NCBI GenBank assembly: GCA_964564305.1
Contig: CAZMAM010000002.1
Coordinates: forward strand, 1 to 64,000
Length of the DNA stretch: 64,000 nt
Source: RGIG1959 sp964564305
GTDB taxonomy: Bacteria; Bacillota; Clostridia; Oscillospirales; Acutalibacteraceae
Direction of reading: 5' to 3'
In this document: piece by piece, positions 25,371 through 36,286 of the stretch
How positions within the stretch are numbered: position 1 is the stretch's first letter
How the letters are laid out: each line of letters begins with the position of its first letter
Notes under the pieces: model-generated
Databases searched by the model: none
The model's input: only the letters and a program-made list of their open reading frames with translations
What the model was told of the DNA's origin: nothing
Position numbers and translations under genes: made by a program

Positions 25371-26606
25371 GTGCGAACGCTTTATCTGCAGTGCAATATG
25401 GGCGCTGCCGGTGATATGCTTACCGGCGCGCTTTTGGAATTGTTGGAGGATCCTTCGGAATTTTTGGAATCGTTTCGCGCGGCCGGATTGCCCGGCGTTG
25501 AAATGCGCGCGCAAAAAATCACTTCTTGCGGGATTTTGGGCACCAAAATTACTGTGACCGTAAACGGCCAAACGGAGGAACAGGCGCAGCAGCCGCCAAA
25601 AGAGGATCGGGATGGCGGCCATCACCGCCATCACCATGCGACGCCGGGGGATGTGGAAAGCATCGTCAGTCGCCTGGCCGTTCCGTCTTCGGTGAAAGCG
25701 GATATTTTGGCGGTGTACGAAATTATTGCCCGGGCGGAAAGCCAAGTACACGGAATACCCGTGCGCGAGGTTCATTTTCATGAAGTCGGCATGATGGACG
25801 CCATTGCGGACATTACGGCGGTTTGCCTGCTGGTGCACCGGCTGGCTCCCGATGAAATCGCGGTTTCCCCCGTTCATGTCGGCCGGGGTCAGGTGCGGTG
25901 CGCTCATGGAATTTTGCCGGTTCCCGCCCCCGCCACCGCCGTGATTTTGGAAAATGTTCCGATTTACGGCGAAACGGAAGGGGAACTTTGCACGCCGACC
26001 GGAGCCGCATTGCTGAAATACTTTGCTTCCCGGTTTGGGAATATGCCGCCGATGACCGTGGAGAAAATCGGGTACGGGATGGGTACCCGGCAATTTTCCG
26101 CCGCGAATTGTGTCCGCGCTTTTCTCGGCCAATCCGAAGAGCAGGCGGAATCTCCTTCGGAACCGCTTTCGGAACTTTCCTGCAATGTGGACGATATGAC
26201 CGCGGAAGAGATTGGGTTCGCCACGGAAATTTTGCGCGAAAACGGCGCTTTGGACGTGTATACCACTTCTGTCGGAATGAAAAAATCCCGCCCGGCGGTG
26301 CAGATTTCCGTGCTGTGCACACCTCAGGACCGAGACCGGATGATTCGTTTGCTGTTTCGGCACACCGCGACTTTGGGTGTTCGGGAATGCCCCATGCGGC
26401 GTTATATTTTAGATCGGTCGTCTCGGGTGATGCAGACGCCTTACGGGGCGGTCACGGTAAAAAGCTCCTGCGGCTACGGCGTGCGGCGGGAAAAACCGGA
26501 ATATGAAGATCTGGCCAAGATGGCCCGGGAACGGGGCATATCCCTTCGGGAGGCGCAGACGGAAGTTTTGCGCGGCAAAGAGCCGGACAGTGAAAATAAA
26601 TCGTGA
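25371..26606 (+). CDS. larC: Nickel insertion protein LarC
   Basis: A 411-residue protein that inserts nickel into the pincer cofactor by CTP-dependent cyclometallation. The N-terminal CNMGAAGDMLTGALLE and the later GELCTPTGAALLKYF and CNVDDMTAEE segments are family features. A His-rich stretch (HHRHHH, about residues 84-89) may bind nickel. In some lactobacilli LarC needs a programmed frameshift; here it is one continuous frame. LarA and LarE are not in the window. Confidence 0.92.
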   Translation: MRTLYLQCNMGAAGDMLTGALLELLEDPSEFLESFRAAGLPGVEMRAQKITSCGILGTKITVTVNGQTEEQAQQPPKEDRDGGHHRHHHATPGDVESIVSRLAVPSSVKADILAVYEIIARAESQVHGIPVREVHFHEVGMMDAIADITAVCLLVHRLAPDEIAVSPVHVGRGQVRCAHGILPVPAPATAVILENVPIYGETEGELCTPTGAALLKYFASRFGNMPPMTVEKIGYGMGTRQFSAANCVRAFLGQSEEQAESPSEPLSELSCNVDDMTAEEIGFATEILRENGALDVYTTSVGMKKSRPAVQISVLCTPQDRDRMIRLLFRHTATLGVRECPMRRYILDRSSRVMQTPYGAVTVKSSCGYGVRREKPEYEDLAKMARERGISLREAQTEVLRGKEPDSENKS

Positions 26607-26662
26607 ATGTTTACCCTGTTGGTGAGGGCAGGGATAATGGATAGAGAAACGGAGGATATTGA

Positions 26663-28429
26663 GTGCCTACAGACAACAAAGTTCGCACCGGCACACAGAC
26701 ACAGACAAGCCGTTACGGAAAAATTAAGCAGCGGGAGAAAGCGCCTGCACGGGAGGAAAAGAGCCCAGCGGCCTCTCCCGTGCGGATTATTCCTTTGGGC
26801 GGCCTGAACGAAATCGGCAAGAATATGACGGTGGTGGAATATGAAAACGACGCGATTATTATCGATTGCGGGATGGAATTTCCGGATAACGATATGCTGG
26901 GCGTTGATATCGTATTGCCGGATTATTCCTATGCCTTGAAAATCCGCGACCGGATTCGCGGAATTGTGCTCACGCACGGCCATGAAGATCATATCGGGGG
27001 GCTTCCGTATTTTCTTCGGGAATGTAATTTGCCGATTTACGGAACCCGGTTGACATTGGCTCTGGTGGATTCCAAATTAAAAGAGTATGACCTTGAAAAC
27101 CGGGTGGAACTCATCGAAATCAGGCCGGGAGACACCGTTGAATTGGGGCAGTTTTCGGTGGAATTTATCGCCGTCAATCATTCCATACCCGATGCGGTGG
27201 CGCTGGCCATTCACACACCGATCGGCTGTGTGGTGCATACCGGAGATTTTAAGATCGATTTTACCCCGATTTCCGGGGAAGTGATGGATTTGGCGCGATT
27301 CGGCGAATTGGGCAAACAGGGCGTATTGGCGCTGCTGGCCGATTCCACCAATGCGGAGCGCCCGGGATATACGCCCAGTGAACGGGTGGTGGGGGAGAGC
27401 TTTGCCCATTTGTTCACCAAGGCCAAACATCATCGCATTATTATCGCGACATTTTCTTCCAATTTGCATCGCATACAGCAAATTGTGGACGCGGCGCGTG
27501 CGGATGGGCGCAAAGTGGCGGTTTCCGGGCGCAGTATGATGAATTTTGTTTCCATCGCCACCGATTTGGGGTATTTGAAAGTGCCCGACGGCGTACTTAT
27601 CGATATAGAGGAAATTAACCGTTACCCGAAGGAGAAAATCGCCGTGATTACCACGGGCAGTCAGGGAGAACCCATGTCCGCGCTCACGCGAATGGCTTTT
27701 TCGGATCACCGGCAGGTGGAAGTCGGGCCGGAGGACACCATCATTATTTCGGCCACGCCGATTCCCGGAAACGAAAAAGCGGTGACCCGGGTGATTAATG
27801 AGCTGATGCGCCGGGGCTGCGATGTTGTGTACGAGAAAATGTACGATGTGCACACGTCCGGACACGCCTGCCAGGAAGAATTGAAAATGATTATCGCGCT
27901 GACCCGGCCGAAATTTTTTATTCCGGTGCACGGAGAGCAAAAGCACCTGAAAAGGCATGCGGAGTTGGCGCTTTCCTTGGGGATGCCCGCCGATCACGTG
28001 ATGGTGTCGGATATCGGAAAAATTATGGAACTTACTCCGAATAAGCTGACGGTAAGCGGAACGGTACAGGCGGGAAAGGTTCTGGTCGACGGGCTGGGCA
28101 TCGGCGACGTCGGTTCGGTGGTTTTGCGGGACCGCCATCATATGGCGGAAGACGGCATTCTGGTACTGGTCGCGACGATCGACGCGCAAAACGGGGAAAT
28201 TCTTTCCGGCCCGGATATTGTTTCCCGGGGGTTTGTGTATGTGCGTGAATCGGAAAGCTTAATGGAAGAATGCCGGGAGACGGCGCGGAAAATTTTGGAG
28301 GACTGTCTGGCCCACAACGCTTATGAGTGGACAACGATGAAAACGCGTATTCGCGATGAGCTTTCCCGAATGCTGTTTTCCAAAACCCGTCGCAGCCCGA
28401 TGATTTTGCCGATTATTATGGATGTGTGA
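26663..28429 (+). CDS. rnj: Ribonuclease J
   Basis: A 588-residue metallo-beta-lactamase/beta-CASP nuclease with 5' exo- and endonuclease activity in mRNA decay and rRNA maturation. A basic disordered N-terminus of about 40 residues precedes the catalytic domain with LTHGHEDHIGG; the beta-CASP region includes DSTNAERPGYTPSE and IPVHGEQKHL. The GTG at 26663 follows GGAGG (26651-26655). Confidence 0.94.
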   Translation: MPTDNKVRTGTQTQTSRYGKIKQREKAPAREEKSPAASPVRIIPLGGLNEIGKNMTVVEYENDAIIIDCGMEFPDNDMLGVDIVLPDYSYALKIRDRIRGIVLTHGHEDHIGGLPYFLRECNLPIYGTRLTLALVDSKLKEYDLENRVELIEIRPGDTVELGQFSVEFIAVNHSIPDAVALAIHTPIGCVVHTGDFKIDFTPISGEVMDLARFGELGKQGVLALLADSTNAERPGYTPSERVVGESFAHLFTKAKHHRIIIATFSSNLHRIQQIVDAARADGRKVAVSGRSMMNFVSIATDLGYLKVPDGVLIDIEEINRYPKEKIAVITTGSQGEPMSALTRMAFSDHRQVEVGPEDTIIISATPIPGNEKAVTRVINELMRRGCDVVYEKMYDVHTSGHACQEELKMIIALTRPKFFIPVHGEQKHLKRHAELALSLGMPADHVMVSDIGKIMELTPNKLTVSGTVQAGKVLVDGLGIGDVGSVVLRDRHHMAEDGILVLVATIDAQNGEILSGPDIVSRGFVYVRESESLMEECRETARKILEDCLAHNAYEWTTMKTRIRDELSRMLFSKTRRSPMILPIIMDV

Positions 28430-28476
28430 GCCCATGCGGGAACGCACGTTTCGATACACATAGAGGTTAACGGCTT

Positions 28477-30465
28477 ATGAAAAACGGTCGGTTATTCTGG
28501 ATGGCGCCGATGGTATGGGTGCTGAGTGTGGTGCTGGCGATTTTTGCCGGCATCACTTACGTGTTTTCGCCTGTCGCTTCGGCGGTGGAAATGAGCGTTG
28601 CGGCCATTCTGATTTTGGCCGCCCTCGTGCGGCTGGTGCGGGACCAAAGGGACATCGACCGCTGTATGGAGCGGGTCGCGCGGGCTTTAGACGAAAACGA
28701 CCGCCTTGCTCTTGCCCGCTTTCCGTTGCCGGTGGCGGTGGTTACGCAGGACGGTCAGGTACTCTGGCACAACGACAGGATGCAGCGCTATGTGCTCGGC
28801 GGCAAATCGGTTATCGGGAATAAAATGTCCTCTGTTTTGCCGAATGTCGGTATTGATGAGCTGCCCCGTCAAAATATGCTGGAGGTTACGCTTTCCGGAA
28901 AACGGTATATGACGGCCGTCAGCCGCCTTTCCTCTCAGGAAGGCGATCTGTATGTGCTGTATTATTTGGATGTCACCGAGATGAAAAATGCCGCCGAGGA
29001 ATATGCGGCGACCCGACCGGTGACCATGCTGATTTTCATTGATAATCTGGAAGATTTAATGCAGACCATGCGGGACAGCGAGCGGGCAAAAATCGAGGGC
29101 TTGGTGGAAACCGCTTTGGAGGACTGGCTGAGCGATTCGGGCGGTATATTGCAAAAATTTGAAAACGACCGTTTTTTTGCCGTGGTGGAAAAACGGAGCC
29201 TGCAGCGGTTTATCGACTCCCGGTTTGATATTTTGGATCGGGTGCGGTCGATTCCCTTGGAAAATCACGCGCAGGTCACTTTATCCATCGGCGTCGGGGA
29301 AGGATCGGATTTTCGGCAGTCGGAAACCCGGGCGCGTCAGGCCATCGAAATGGCGCTTGGGCGCGGCGGAGACCAGGTTGCGGTATACGCGAAAAACGGT
29401 TTTGAGTTTTACGGCGGACTTTCCAAGGGCGTGGAGCGGCGAACAAAGGTGCGCACCCGCGTTATTGCCGCGGCGCTGCGGGATTTGATTCTGGCGGCGG
29501 AAAATGTGCTGGTGATGGGGCATCGGTTTTCGGATCTGGACAGTGTCGGCTCCGGCATGGCGCTGGTCAGTGCGGTGCGCGCTTTGGGAAAACCCGCTTA
29601 CCTGGTGGTTGACCCGAAGACTTCTCTGGCGGGTGAATTGCTGGACAGATATACTCAGGCGGGGCATAAGGATTGGCAGGTTGTTGGGGATAAAGCGCTG
29701 GATTTGGTTGGCGCCCGCACCTTGCTGATTATCACCGATACGCAAAATCCCCAAATGCTGGAGTACGAACCGATCTACCGCATGGTGAAAACCGTTGCCG
29801 TGATCGATCATCACCGCCGCATGAACGGTCATATCGATAAAGCGGTTGTCTTTTACCACGAGAGTTTTGCCAGTTCCGCCTGTGAGATGGTGGCGGAATT
29901 GGTTCAGTATATGGATTTGCCCGGCACGCCGAAAACAGACGCGGAGGCGCTGCTCTCCGGCATTATGCTGGATACCCGGGGATTTGTCATCAACGCGGGA
30001 GCCAGAACATTTGAGGCGGCGGCTTATTTGCGGCGGCAGGGCGCCGATACGGTTGCCGTCAAGAAGCTTTTCACCGGCGGAATCGGCGTTTACCGGCGCA
30101 AGGCGGAAATCGTCTCCGGAGCGGAGATATACCGGGACACCGCCATTGCCTGCGCTTCGGACGGAGAGGAAACCGAAAACCGCGTTGCCTGCTCGCAGGC
30201 GGCGGACGAATTGCTCGGCGTAAAAGGGGTTCAGGCCGCCTTCACCCTTTTTCACGGGAAGGACGGCGTGCATATTTCGGCGCGGTCGTTCGGCGATTTT
30301 AACGTTCAGCTGACCATGGAAGCGTTGGGCGGAGGCGGGCATCTCACGATGTCCGGCGCGCAGCTTACAGACGTCACGTTGCCGCAGGCCGTGGATTTGT
30401 TGAAACAGGCGATAGACCGCTATTGGGACGAAACGGCAAAACCGCAGCAGCCGTCCGCGCTTTAA
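28477..30465 (+). CDS. gdpP: Cyclic-di-AMP phosphodiesterase GdpP
   Basis: A 662-residue membrane enzyme that hydrolyses c-di-AMP. Two N-terminal helices (about residues 5-55) are followed by a degenerate PAS domain, a degenerate GGDEF domain, and a DHH/DHHA1 phosphodiesterase with HRFSDLDSVGSG (near 349), VIDHHRR (near 443) and the GGGGHLTMSG motif. The gdpP-rplI-dnaB order is common in Bacillota. Confidence 0.94.
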   Translation: MKNGRLFWMAPMVWVLSVVLAIFAGITYVFSPVASAVEMSVAAILILAALVRLVRDQRDIDRCMERVARALDENDRLALARFPLPVAVVTQDGQVLWHNDRMQRYVLGGKSVIGNKMSSVLPNVGIDELPRQNMLEVTLSGKRYMTAVSRLSSQEGDLYVLYYLDVTEMKNAAEEYAATRPVTMLIFIDNLEDLMQTMRDSERAKIEGLVETALEDWLSDSGGILQKFENDRFFAVVEKRSLQRFIDSRFDILDRVRSIPLENHAQVTLSIGVGEGSDFRQSETRARQAIEMALGRGGDQVAVYAKNGFEFYGGLSKGVERRTKVRTRVIAAALRDLILAAENVLVMGHRFSDLDSVGSGMALVSAVRALGKPAYLVVDPKTSLAGELLDRYTQAGHKDWQVVGDKALDLVGARTLLIITDTQNPQMLEYEPIYRMVKTVAVIDHHRRMNGHIDKAVVFYHESFASSACEMVAELVQYMDLPGTPKTDAEALLSGIMLDTRGFVINAGARTFEAAAYLRRQGADTVAVKKLFTGGIGVYRRKAEIVSGAEIYRDTAIACASDGEETENRVACSQAADELLGVKGVQAAFTLFHGKDGVHISARSFGDFNVQLTMEALGGGGHLTMSGAQLTDVTLPQAVDLLKQAIDRYWDETAKPQQPSAL

Positions 30466-30547
30466 CGCCTCAGCCGTTTAAGAGTGGACCACCCGGTTCC
30501 TTTGGGCGGGGCAAACGGCATATCGCAAACAAAAAGGGGGATGGACC

Positions 30548-30985
30548 ATGCAGGTCATATTGCTTCAGGATGTGAAAGGCCAAGGGAAAAAGGGCGAATT
30601 AATTCAAGTTTCCAACGGGTACGCGCGTAATTTCTTGCTGCCCCGGAATCTGGCCATGATTCCGGATGCTCAGGCCATGAGCGAATTGCACAATAAAGAA
30701 GCTGCCGCACAGTACCATCGGGAGATGGATAAAAAAGCGGCCGACGAAGCGGCGGCGGCGATAGACGGCAAGACACTGCTGATTCACGCCAAGGCCGGGC
30801 AAAGCGGAAAACTGTTCGGCGCGGTGACCACAAGGGAAGTTTCCGAGGAACTCCAAAAGCAATTGGGCGTCACGGTAGACCGTCGGAAAATCTCAATGAG
30901 AGATATTAAATCGTACGGCAAATATACCGCGGATGTAAAATTGCAAGGGGTGAGCGCCAAGCTGACGGTAGAGGTCTCGGCGTAA
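30548..30985 (+). CDS. rplI: 50S ribosomal protein L9
   Basis: A 145-residue L9. The N-terminal globular domain ([30 protein letters not shown]) is followed by the long connecting helix and C-terminal domain (SGKLFGAVT). It is preceded by an AAAAAGGGGGATGG ribosome site. Confidence 0.97.
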   Translation: MQVILLQDVKGQGKKGELIQVSNGYARNFLLPRNLAMIPDAQAMSELHNKEAAAQYHREMDKKAADEAAAAIDGKTLLIHAKAGQSGKLFGAVTTREVSEELQKQLGVTVDRRKISMRDIKSYGKYTADVKLQGVSAKLTVEVSA

Positions 30986-31000
30986 GGGGAGGCATTGCGT

Positions 31001-32362
31001 ATGCCGGATGGCACAAGAAACGACGGATTTGCGCTTCCGTACAGCCTTGAAGCGGAACAATCCGTTTTGGGATGTATCCTGATGCAGCCGGATTGTATCG
31101 ATCAGGTGGCGGATGTATTGCAGGCCGATCAGTTTTACCTTCCGGAACATCAGGCCATTTACCGTGTCATGGTGAAAAAGGCTCTGGAGAGACAGCCCAT
31201 TGACTTGATTACGGTCTATGAGGCGCTCAAAGGGGAAGATTTTTTCACCGGTACGGATGGGAGAAATTACCTCTTTAAGCTGGCCGAGCAGGTGCCTTCC
31301 ATTGCCAATGTGTCGGCCTACGCCAAGCTGGTTCGCGAAAAGGCACAGGTAAGAACACTCATTACCGTTTCCCGCGGTATTATCGATCAGGCCATGGATC
31401 CCGGGTGTGATGCCGGTGTCTTGCTGGATTCGGCGGAACAGCAAATCTACGATATCCGGCAAAACCGGTATGCGGGGGAATTGCGGCCGATTGCGGATGT
31501 GATCAGTCAGTCGTTCGATACGTATACCAAGCTGAGTTCTCCGGAACGTAACCTGTATATCGGGATTCCAAGCGGTATCGGCTCGTTGGATCTGATTACG
31601 ACCGGGCTGAACCGTTCGGATCTCATTGTGGTGGGCGCCCGCCCGGGTATGGGCAAAACCAGCTTTGCGCTGAACATTGCCCGGAATGTCGCGCTGCAGC
31701 AAAACCGCACTGTTGTTATCTTTAATCTGGAAATGTCCTGCGAACAGATGGTCAATCGCCTGATTTCATCCGAGGCGCATGTGGCCGGCCCAAAACTGCG
31801 CACCGGCAATTTAAGCGGCGATGAGTGGAATCGCATCGTGATGGCCGGCAATATCTTATGCAAAGCGCCCATCTATCTGGACGATACCGCGAATATTACC
31901 GTTCCCGAGATGATGGCCCGCGTGCGGCGCGTAAAAAACGCGGGATTGGTGATTGTGGATTACCTGCAATTGATGCAACTTGGCGGCAGAATGTATGCCG
32001 ATAACCGCACGCAGGAAATTTCCCAAATTACCCGGTCCCTGAAAATTATGGCCAAGCAGATGAATATTCCGGTTTTGGTTTGCGCCCAGCTTTCCCGTGT
32101 GACCGAAAAGCAAAGCAATCACCGCCCCGCGCTTTCCGATTTGCGGGATTCCGGCTCTATTGAGCAGGACGCCGACCAGGTTTTGTTTCTTTACCGCGAT
32201 GATTATTACCGAAATGAAAAAGACCATCCCGAGGAGGTTGAAGCGGATACGGCGGAGGTTATTGTGGCCAAGAACCGCCATGGAGAACTGGGAACCGTCA
32301 AGCTTTCCTGGAGCGGAGAATATGTGACGTTCACCGGCATCGATTTGCATCACAATGGATGA
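31001..32362 (+). CDS. dnaB: Replicative DNA helicase
   Basis: A 453-residue hexameric helicase. The N-terminal domain begins PYSLEAEQSVLGC; the RecA-like domain has Walker A GARPGMGKTS and the motifs DYLQLM and LSDLRDSGSIEQDAD. The ATG at 31001 sits 8 bases from AGGGGAGG; a TTG at 30995 is too close to it. The end overlaps tilS by 8 bp. Confidence 0.96.
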   Translation: MPDGTRNDGFALPYSLEAEQSVLGCILMQPDCIDQVADVLQADQFYLPEHQAIYRVMVKKALERQPIDLITVYEALKGEDFFTGTDGRNYLFKLAEQVPSIANVSAYAKLVREKAQVRTLITVSRGIIDQAMDPGCDAGVLLDSAEQQIYDIRQNRYAGELRPIADVISQSFDTYTKLSSPERNLYIGIPSGIGSLDLITTGLNRSDLIVVGARPGMGKTSFALNIARNVALQQNRTVVIFNLEMSCEQMVNRLISSEAHVAGPKLRTGNLSGDEWNRIVMAGNILCKAPIYLDDTANITVPEMMARVRRVKNAGLVIVDYLQLMQLGGRMYADNRTQEISQITRSLKIMAKQMNIPVLVCAQLSRVTEKQSNHRPALSDLRDSGSIEQDADQVLFLYRDDYYRNEKDHPEEVEADTAEVIVAKNRHGELGTVKLSWSGEYVTFTGIDLHHNG

Positions 32363-33734
32363 GGGCATCACCGAAAAGGTGCTGGACACCGTATGTCGCG
32401 AACATTTGCTGTGTCCCGGGGACACGGTTTTCCTTGCGCTGTCGGGCGGAGCCGATTCCATGTCGCTCCTATATGCGCTGATTTCTTTAAAAGAGCGTCT
32501 CTCCCTGAGGGAAATTTGCGCGCTACACCTCAACCACGGTCTTCGCGCGGAAGAGTCGCAAAGAGACGAGGCGTTTGTCCGGCGCCAGTGCGCGCGGCTG
32601 AACATTCCGCTGACCGTCTGCCATGCGGATGTTGCGGCGCTGAAAAAACGCGGGGAATCTGTGGAACAGGCGGGGCGGCGCCTGAGATATGCTTTTTTTG
32701 AACGCGAGACGGCAAAAGTGCCCGGGGCCAAAACGGCCACGGCGCACAATGCGGACGATCAGGCGGAAACCGTCCTGCTGAATTTGTTGCGCGGGTGCGG
32801 TATTTCCGGGCTTTGCGGCATTCCGTATGTGCGCGGACGGGTGATTCGCCCTTTACTGGACTGTAACCGGGAGCAAATCGAGCATTACTGCGCGCAAAAC
32901 GGTATTCCGTTTATTACGGATTCTACCAACGCTTCTCTTTCGTACGATCGCAATAAAGTCCGCCATCTGCTGCTTCCCGTCATGCGGGAAATACGCCCGA
33001 ATGCCGCCCGGTCTTTGCTGCGCCTGTCTTCTCTGGCACGGGAAGAAGAGGATTTTTGGGAAGAAATTACCGCCTCCGCTTTACATGAGGCGGAGGTTGA
33101 CGGCGGGTATTCCGCGCGTTCTTTGCGGGCGCTGATGCCGGCGGTAAGGCGCAGAGTATTGCTCAAGGCGGCCCGTTTGGCCGGCGCGCGCCCGGAGATG
33201 GCGCATATAGACCGAATGGCAAAGCTTATCACCTCCGGCGGCAGTCTGGATTTGCCGGGAGGCGTTCGCTGCCGCTGCGATGAAATTCTTCGGTTTTTTC
33301 CGTCTTTTGTGCCCCATCCGGCTGAATGCCTTCCGCTCACCGTTGGGGAATCATTTTGTTTGGGCGGTTATCGCTACCGCGTCAGGGTATTCCCGGCGGC
33401 GGAATGGCGGCAGCGGCAAAATGTTTACAGAAAATTATTTTCTTTTTCTTTTTCGTGTGATATGATAAAGGGCAAGTTGTGTGTGCGCAGCCGGATTCGG
33501 GGCGACCGCTTTCATCCTGCCGGCCGCGGATGTGGCAAAACATTGAAAAAGCTCTTTAATGAAGAACATCTTCCGCAGGAAATGCGGTCTTTGGTTCCGA
33601 TTGTCTGTGATGACGAGGGCATCCTGCTGGTTTGCGGGTTTGCTCCCGATGAGCGGGCGGTGGTCACCCGCGGCACCAAAGAAATGATCACATTAGAACC
33701 CTTGGGAAAGGATGATGCTTCCGATGAATTATGA
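32355..33734 (+). CDS. tilS: tRNA(Ile)-lysidine synthase
   Basis: A 459-residue N-type ATP pyrophosphatase that converts cytidine 34 of the CAU-anticodon tRNA-Ile to lysidine. The SGGADSMSLLY loop and HNADDQAET are intact, and a C-terminal substrate-binding domain is present. It overlaps dnaB and hpt, within the conserved tilS-hpt-ftsH cluster. Confidence 0.95.
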   Translation: MDEGITEKVLDTVCREHLLCPGDTVFLALSGGADSMSLLYALISLKERLSLREICALHLNHGLRAEESQRDEAFVRRQCARLNIPLTVCHADVAALKKRGESVEQAGRRLRYAFFERETAKVPGAKTATAHNADDQAETVLLNLLRGCGISGLCGIPYVRGRVIRPLLDCNREQIEHYCAQNGIPFITDSTNASLSYDRNKVRHLLLPVMREIRPNAARSLLRLSSLAREEEDFWEEITASALHEAEVDGGYSARSLRALMPAVRRRVLLKAARLAGARPEMAHIDRMAKLITSGGSLDLPGGVRCRCDEILRFFPSFVPHPAECLPLTVGESFCLGGYRYRVRVFPAAEWRQRQNVYRKLFSFSFSCDMIKGKLCVRSRIRGDRFHPAGRGCGKTLKKLFNEEHLPQEMRSLVPIVCDDEGILLVCGFAPDERAVVTRGTKEMITLEPLGKDDASDEL

Positions 33735-34248
33735 GCTGGATGAAATTTTATTTACGGAAGAGCAATTGCGTCAGACGGTGTCCCGTTTGGGCAAACAGAT
33801 AACCGCCGATTACCGGGGAAAAAATCTGCTGATGATTGCGGTTCTCAAGGGATCTTTTGTGTTTATGGCGGATTTGGCGCGTCAAATCGATTTGCCCCTC
33901 GCAGTGGATTTTATGTCCGTTTCCAGTTACGGAAGCGGAACAAAGACTTCCGGAAATGTGAACATCATCAAGGATATTACCGTTCCGCTGGAAGATAAAG
34001 ACCTGCTGGTGGTAGAGGATATTTTGGATTCCGGCGTCACCTTGGCTTTTCTGCTTCGGCATTTTCGGGAACGTCACCCCAACAGTATCCGGCTGTGTAC
34101 TCTCTTGGATAAACCGGAGCGCCGGATAGCGGATGTGCATGCGGATTATGTCGGGATGAGTATAGAGGATAAATTCATTGTCGGCTACGGGCTGGATGTG
34201 GACGAAAAATTCCGGAATCTCCCGTATATCGCGACCATCAAACAGTAA
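33724..34248 (+). CDS. hpt: Hypoxanthine phosphoribosyltransferase
   Basis: A 174-residue purine salvage enzyme converting hypoxanthine or guanine with PRPP to IMP or GMP. The PRPP loop is VVEDILDSGVTL. The start is uncertain: the ATG at 33724 fits the family length and lies 12 bases from GGGAAAGG, while ATGs at 33712 and 33715 almost touch that site. All candidates overlap the end of tilS. Confidence 0.94.
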   Translation: MNYELDEILFTEEQLRQTVSRLGKQITADYRGKNLLMIAVLKGSFVFMADLARQIDLPLAVDFMSVSSYGSGTKTSGNVNIIKDITVPLEDKDLLVVEDILDSGVTLAFLLRHFRERHPNSIRLCTLLDKPERRIADVHADYVGMSIEDKFIVGYGLDVDEKFRNLPYIATIKQ

Positions 34249-34263
34249 GAGGGAGGCCGGATT

Positions 34264-36234
34264 GTGAAACCGGAGAATCAGAATAACGGGCGTATGCTCA
34301 AAAACATACTGCTCATTGTGGGAATCCCGCTGCTCATTATTTTGGCGTCGTGGATGATGCTCAACATGATGAGTGATCAAACCGAATTGCCCTATTCTCA
34401 TTACATCGGCTATTTCGACCGGGGAGAAGTGGAAGAATTCGAGCTGGATCTCAACAACGGCGAGCTGCAAATGCGCCTGAGAAAAGAATTCAGACAGGAT
34501 GAAAACAAAGACGGCGTCATAGACGAAAAAGACATCATTCAGTACAAAGTTCCGGAGATTAATCTATTCTTAGACAGTGTCTGGGAAGATGTGCAAGATG
34601 TCAATTCCGATGGCAATCCCGATAACGACATTGTCTATGATGTCAAGCCGCAGCAACAGGTACCTTGGTTCATCAATATTCTGCCCACCTTGCTGGTGAT
34701 TGTGTTTGTGGTGGTCATGTTTGTGATGATGCGCCGTTCGCTCAACGGTATCGACGGCCGGGGCGGCGTGATGGGATTCGGCAAGGCGCGGGTTAAGCAG
34801 CCGGTAGATGAAAAACGCAAAACCACTTTTGCGGATGTTGCCGGAGCCGATGAGGAAAAAGAGGAACTTCGGGAGATTGTGGATTTCCTGAAAGGCCCCA
34901 AAAAGTTTCAGGAACTGGGCGCCCGTATTCCCAAGGGCGTTTTGCTGGTGGGCCCTCCCGGAACGGGAAAAACATTACTGGCTCGCGCGGTTGCGGGTGA
35001 GGCCGGCGTGCCGTTCTTCTCGATTTCCGGCTCCGATTTTGTCGAAATGTATGTCGGTGTCGGCGCTTCCCGCGTGCGCGATTTGTTTGATCAGGCAAAG
35101 AAAAATTCACCCTGCATCATATTTATCGATGAAATCGATGCGGTCGGCCGTCAGCGCGGAGCCGGTCTGGGGGGAGGTCACGATGAGCGGGAACAGACAT
35201 TGAACCAGTTGCTGGTGGAAATGGACGGATTCGGCGCAAACGAAGGCGTGATTATGATTGCCGCGACCAACCGTCCGGATATTCTCGATCCCGCTTTAAT
35301 GCGTCCCGGAAGATTCGATCGGCGCATTGTGGTGAATTACCCGGATCTCAAGGGCCGTGAAGCCATTTTGCGCATTCATGCGCGGGGGAAGCCCATTGCG
35401 CCGGATGTGGAATTGCTGACTATAGCGAAATCGACCGCCGGATTTACCGGTGCGGATTTGGAAAATCTGCTGAATGAAGCGGCGCTGCTGGCGGCCCGAA
35501 AAGAGCATCATTCCATCACCATGGAAGAGATAGAAGAGGCCACCATTAAAGTCGTCATGGGTACCGAAAAGCGCAGCCATGTGATGACAGACAAGGAAAA
35601 GAAGCTGACTTCCTATCACGAAGCGGGTCACGCCGTGGTTTCCTTCTTCTGCCCGACTCAAGATCCGGTGCACCAGATTTCCATTATCCCGCGCGGTATG
35701 GCGGGCGGATACACGATGAGCCTTCCTTCCGAGGACCGTTCGTACCGTTCCAAGATGGAAATGATGGAGGAAATTCAGGTTCTTCTCGGCGGTCGCGCGG
35801 CCGAAGCGCTGGTGCTCGGGGACATTTCCACCGGGGCGTCCAACGATATCGAGCGTGCTTCCGATCTGGCGCGGAAAATGGTTATGCAATACGGGATGAG
35901 CAACGAGCTCGGGCCCATTATGTTCGGCGACTCCGATTCGGGAGAAGTGTTTCTCGGGCGTGATTTTGGCCATTTGCGCAATTATTCCGAAGAAGTGGCG
36001 GCTCAAATCGATAAGGAAATCCGGCGCATCATTACCGGCAGTTACGATGAGACCACTCGGAAGCTCAGGGACCATATGGATAAACTCCACGCGGTGGCGC
36101 AATTTCTCTTTGAGCACGAAAAGATTGACGGCGATGAATTTGTTGCCGTGATGAACCGCCCGGCCGGTCAGGAGAGCGATAATCAGGAAAGCGGGAATAC
36201 TCCGAAACCGGAAAACGGGCAGCAACAGGAATAA
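34264..36234 (+). CDS. ftsH: ATP-dependent zinc metalloprotease FtsH
   Basis: A 656-residue membrane AAA+ protease degrading membrane and regulatory proteins. Two N-terminal helices bracket an extracytoplasmic domain that carries an unusual Asp-rich stretch ([12 protein letters not shown] and NSDGNPDND) reminiscent of calcium-binding loops. The AAA module has GPPGTGKT (near 231) and the second region of homology; the zinc motif HEAGH is near residue 452. The GTG at 34264 follows AGAGGGAGG. Confidence 0.96.
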   Translation: MKPENQNNGRMLKNILLIVGIPLLIILASWMMLNMMSDQTELPYSHYIGYFDRGEVEEFELDLNNGELQMRLRKEFRQDENKDGVIDEKDIIQYKVPEINLFLDSVWEDVQDVNSDGNPDNDIVYDVKPQQQVPWFINILPTLLVIVFVVVMFVMMRRSLNGIDGRGGVMGFGKARVKQPVDEKRKTTFADVAGADEEKEELREIVDFLKGPKKFQELGARIPKGVLLVGPPGTGKTLLARAVAGEAGVPFFSISGSDFVEMYVGVGASRVRDLFDQAKKNSPCIIFIDEIDAVGRQRGAGLGGGHDEREQTLNQLLVEMDGFGANEGVIMIAATNRPDILDPALMRPGRFDRRIVVNYPDLKGREAILRIHARGKPIAPDVELLTIAKSTAGFTGADLENLLNEAALLAARKEHHSITMEEIEEATIKVVMGTEKRSHVMTDKEKKLTSYHEAGHAVVSFFCPTQDPVHQISIIPRGMAGGYTMSLPSEDRSYRSKMEMMEEIQVLLGGRAAEALVLGDISTGASNDIERASDLARKMVMQYGMSNELGPIMFGDSDSGEVFLGRDFGHLRNYSEEVAAQIDKEIRRIITGSYDETTRKLRDHMDKLHAVAQFLFEHEKIDGDEFVAVMNRPAGQESDNQESGNTPKPENGQQQE

Positions 36235-36286
36235 AACCGTTACGGCATTATATATACGCATGATATAGAGAGTTTTTCAGCATCTT

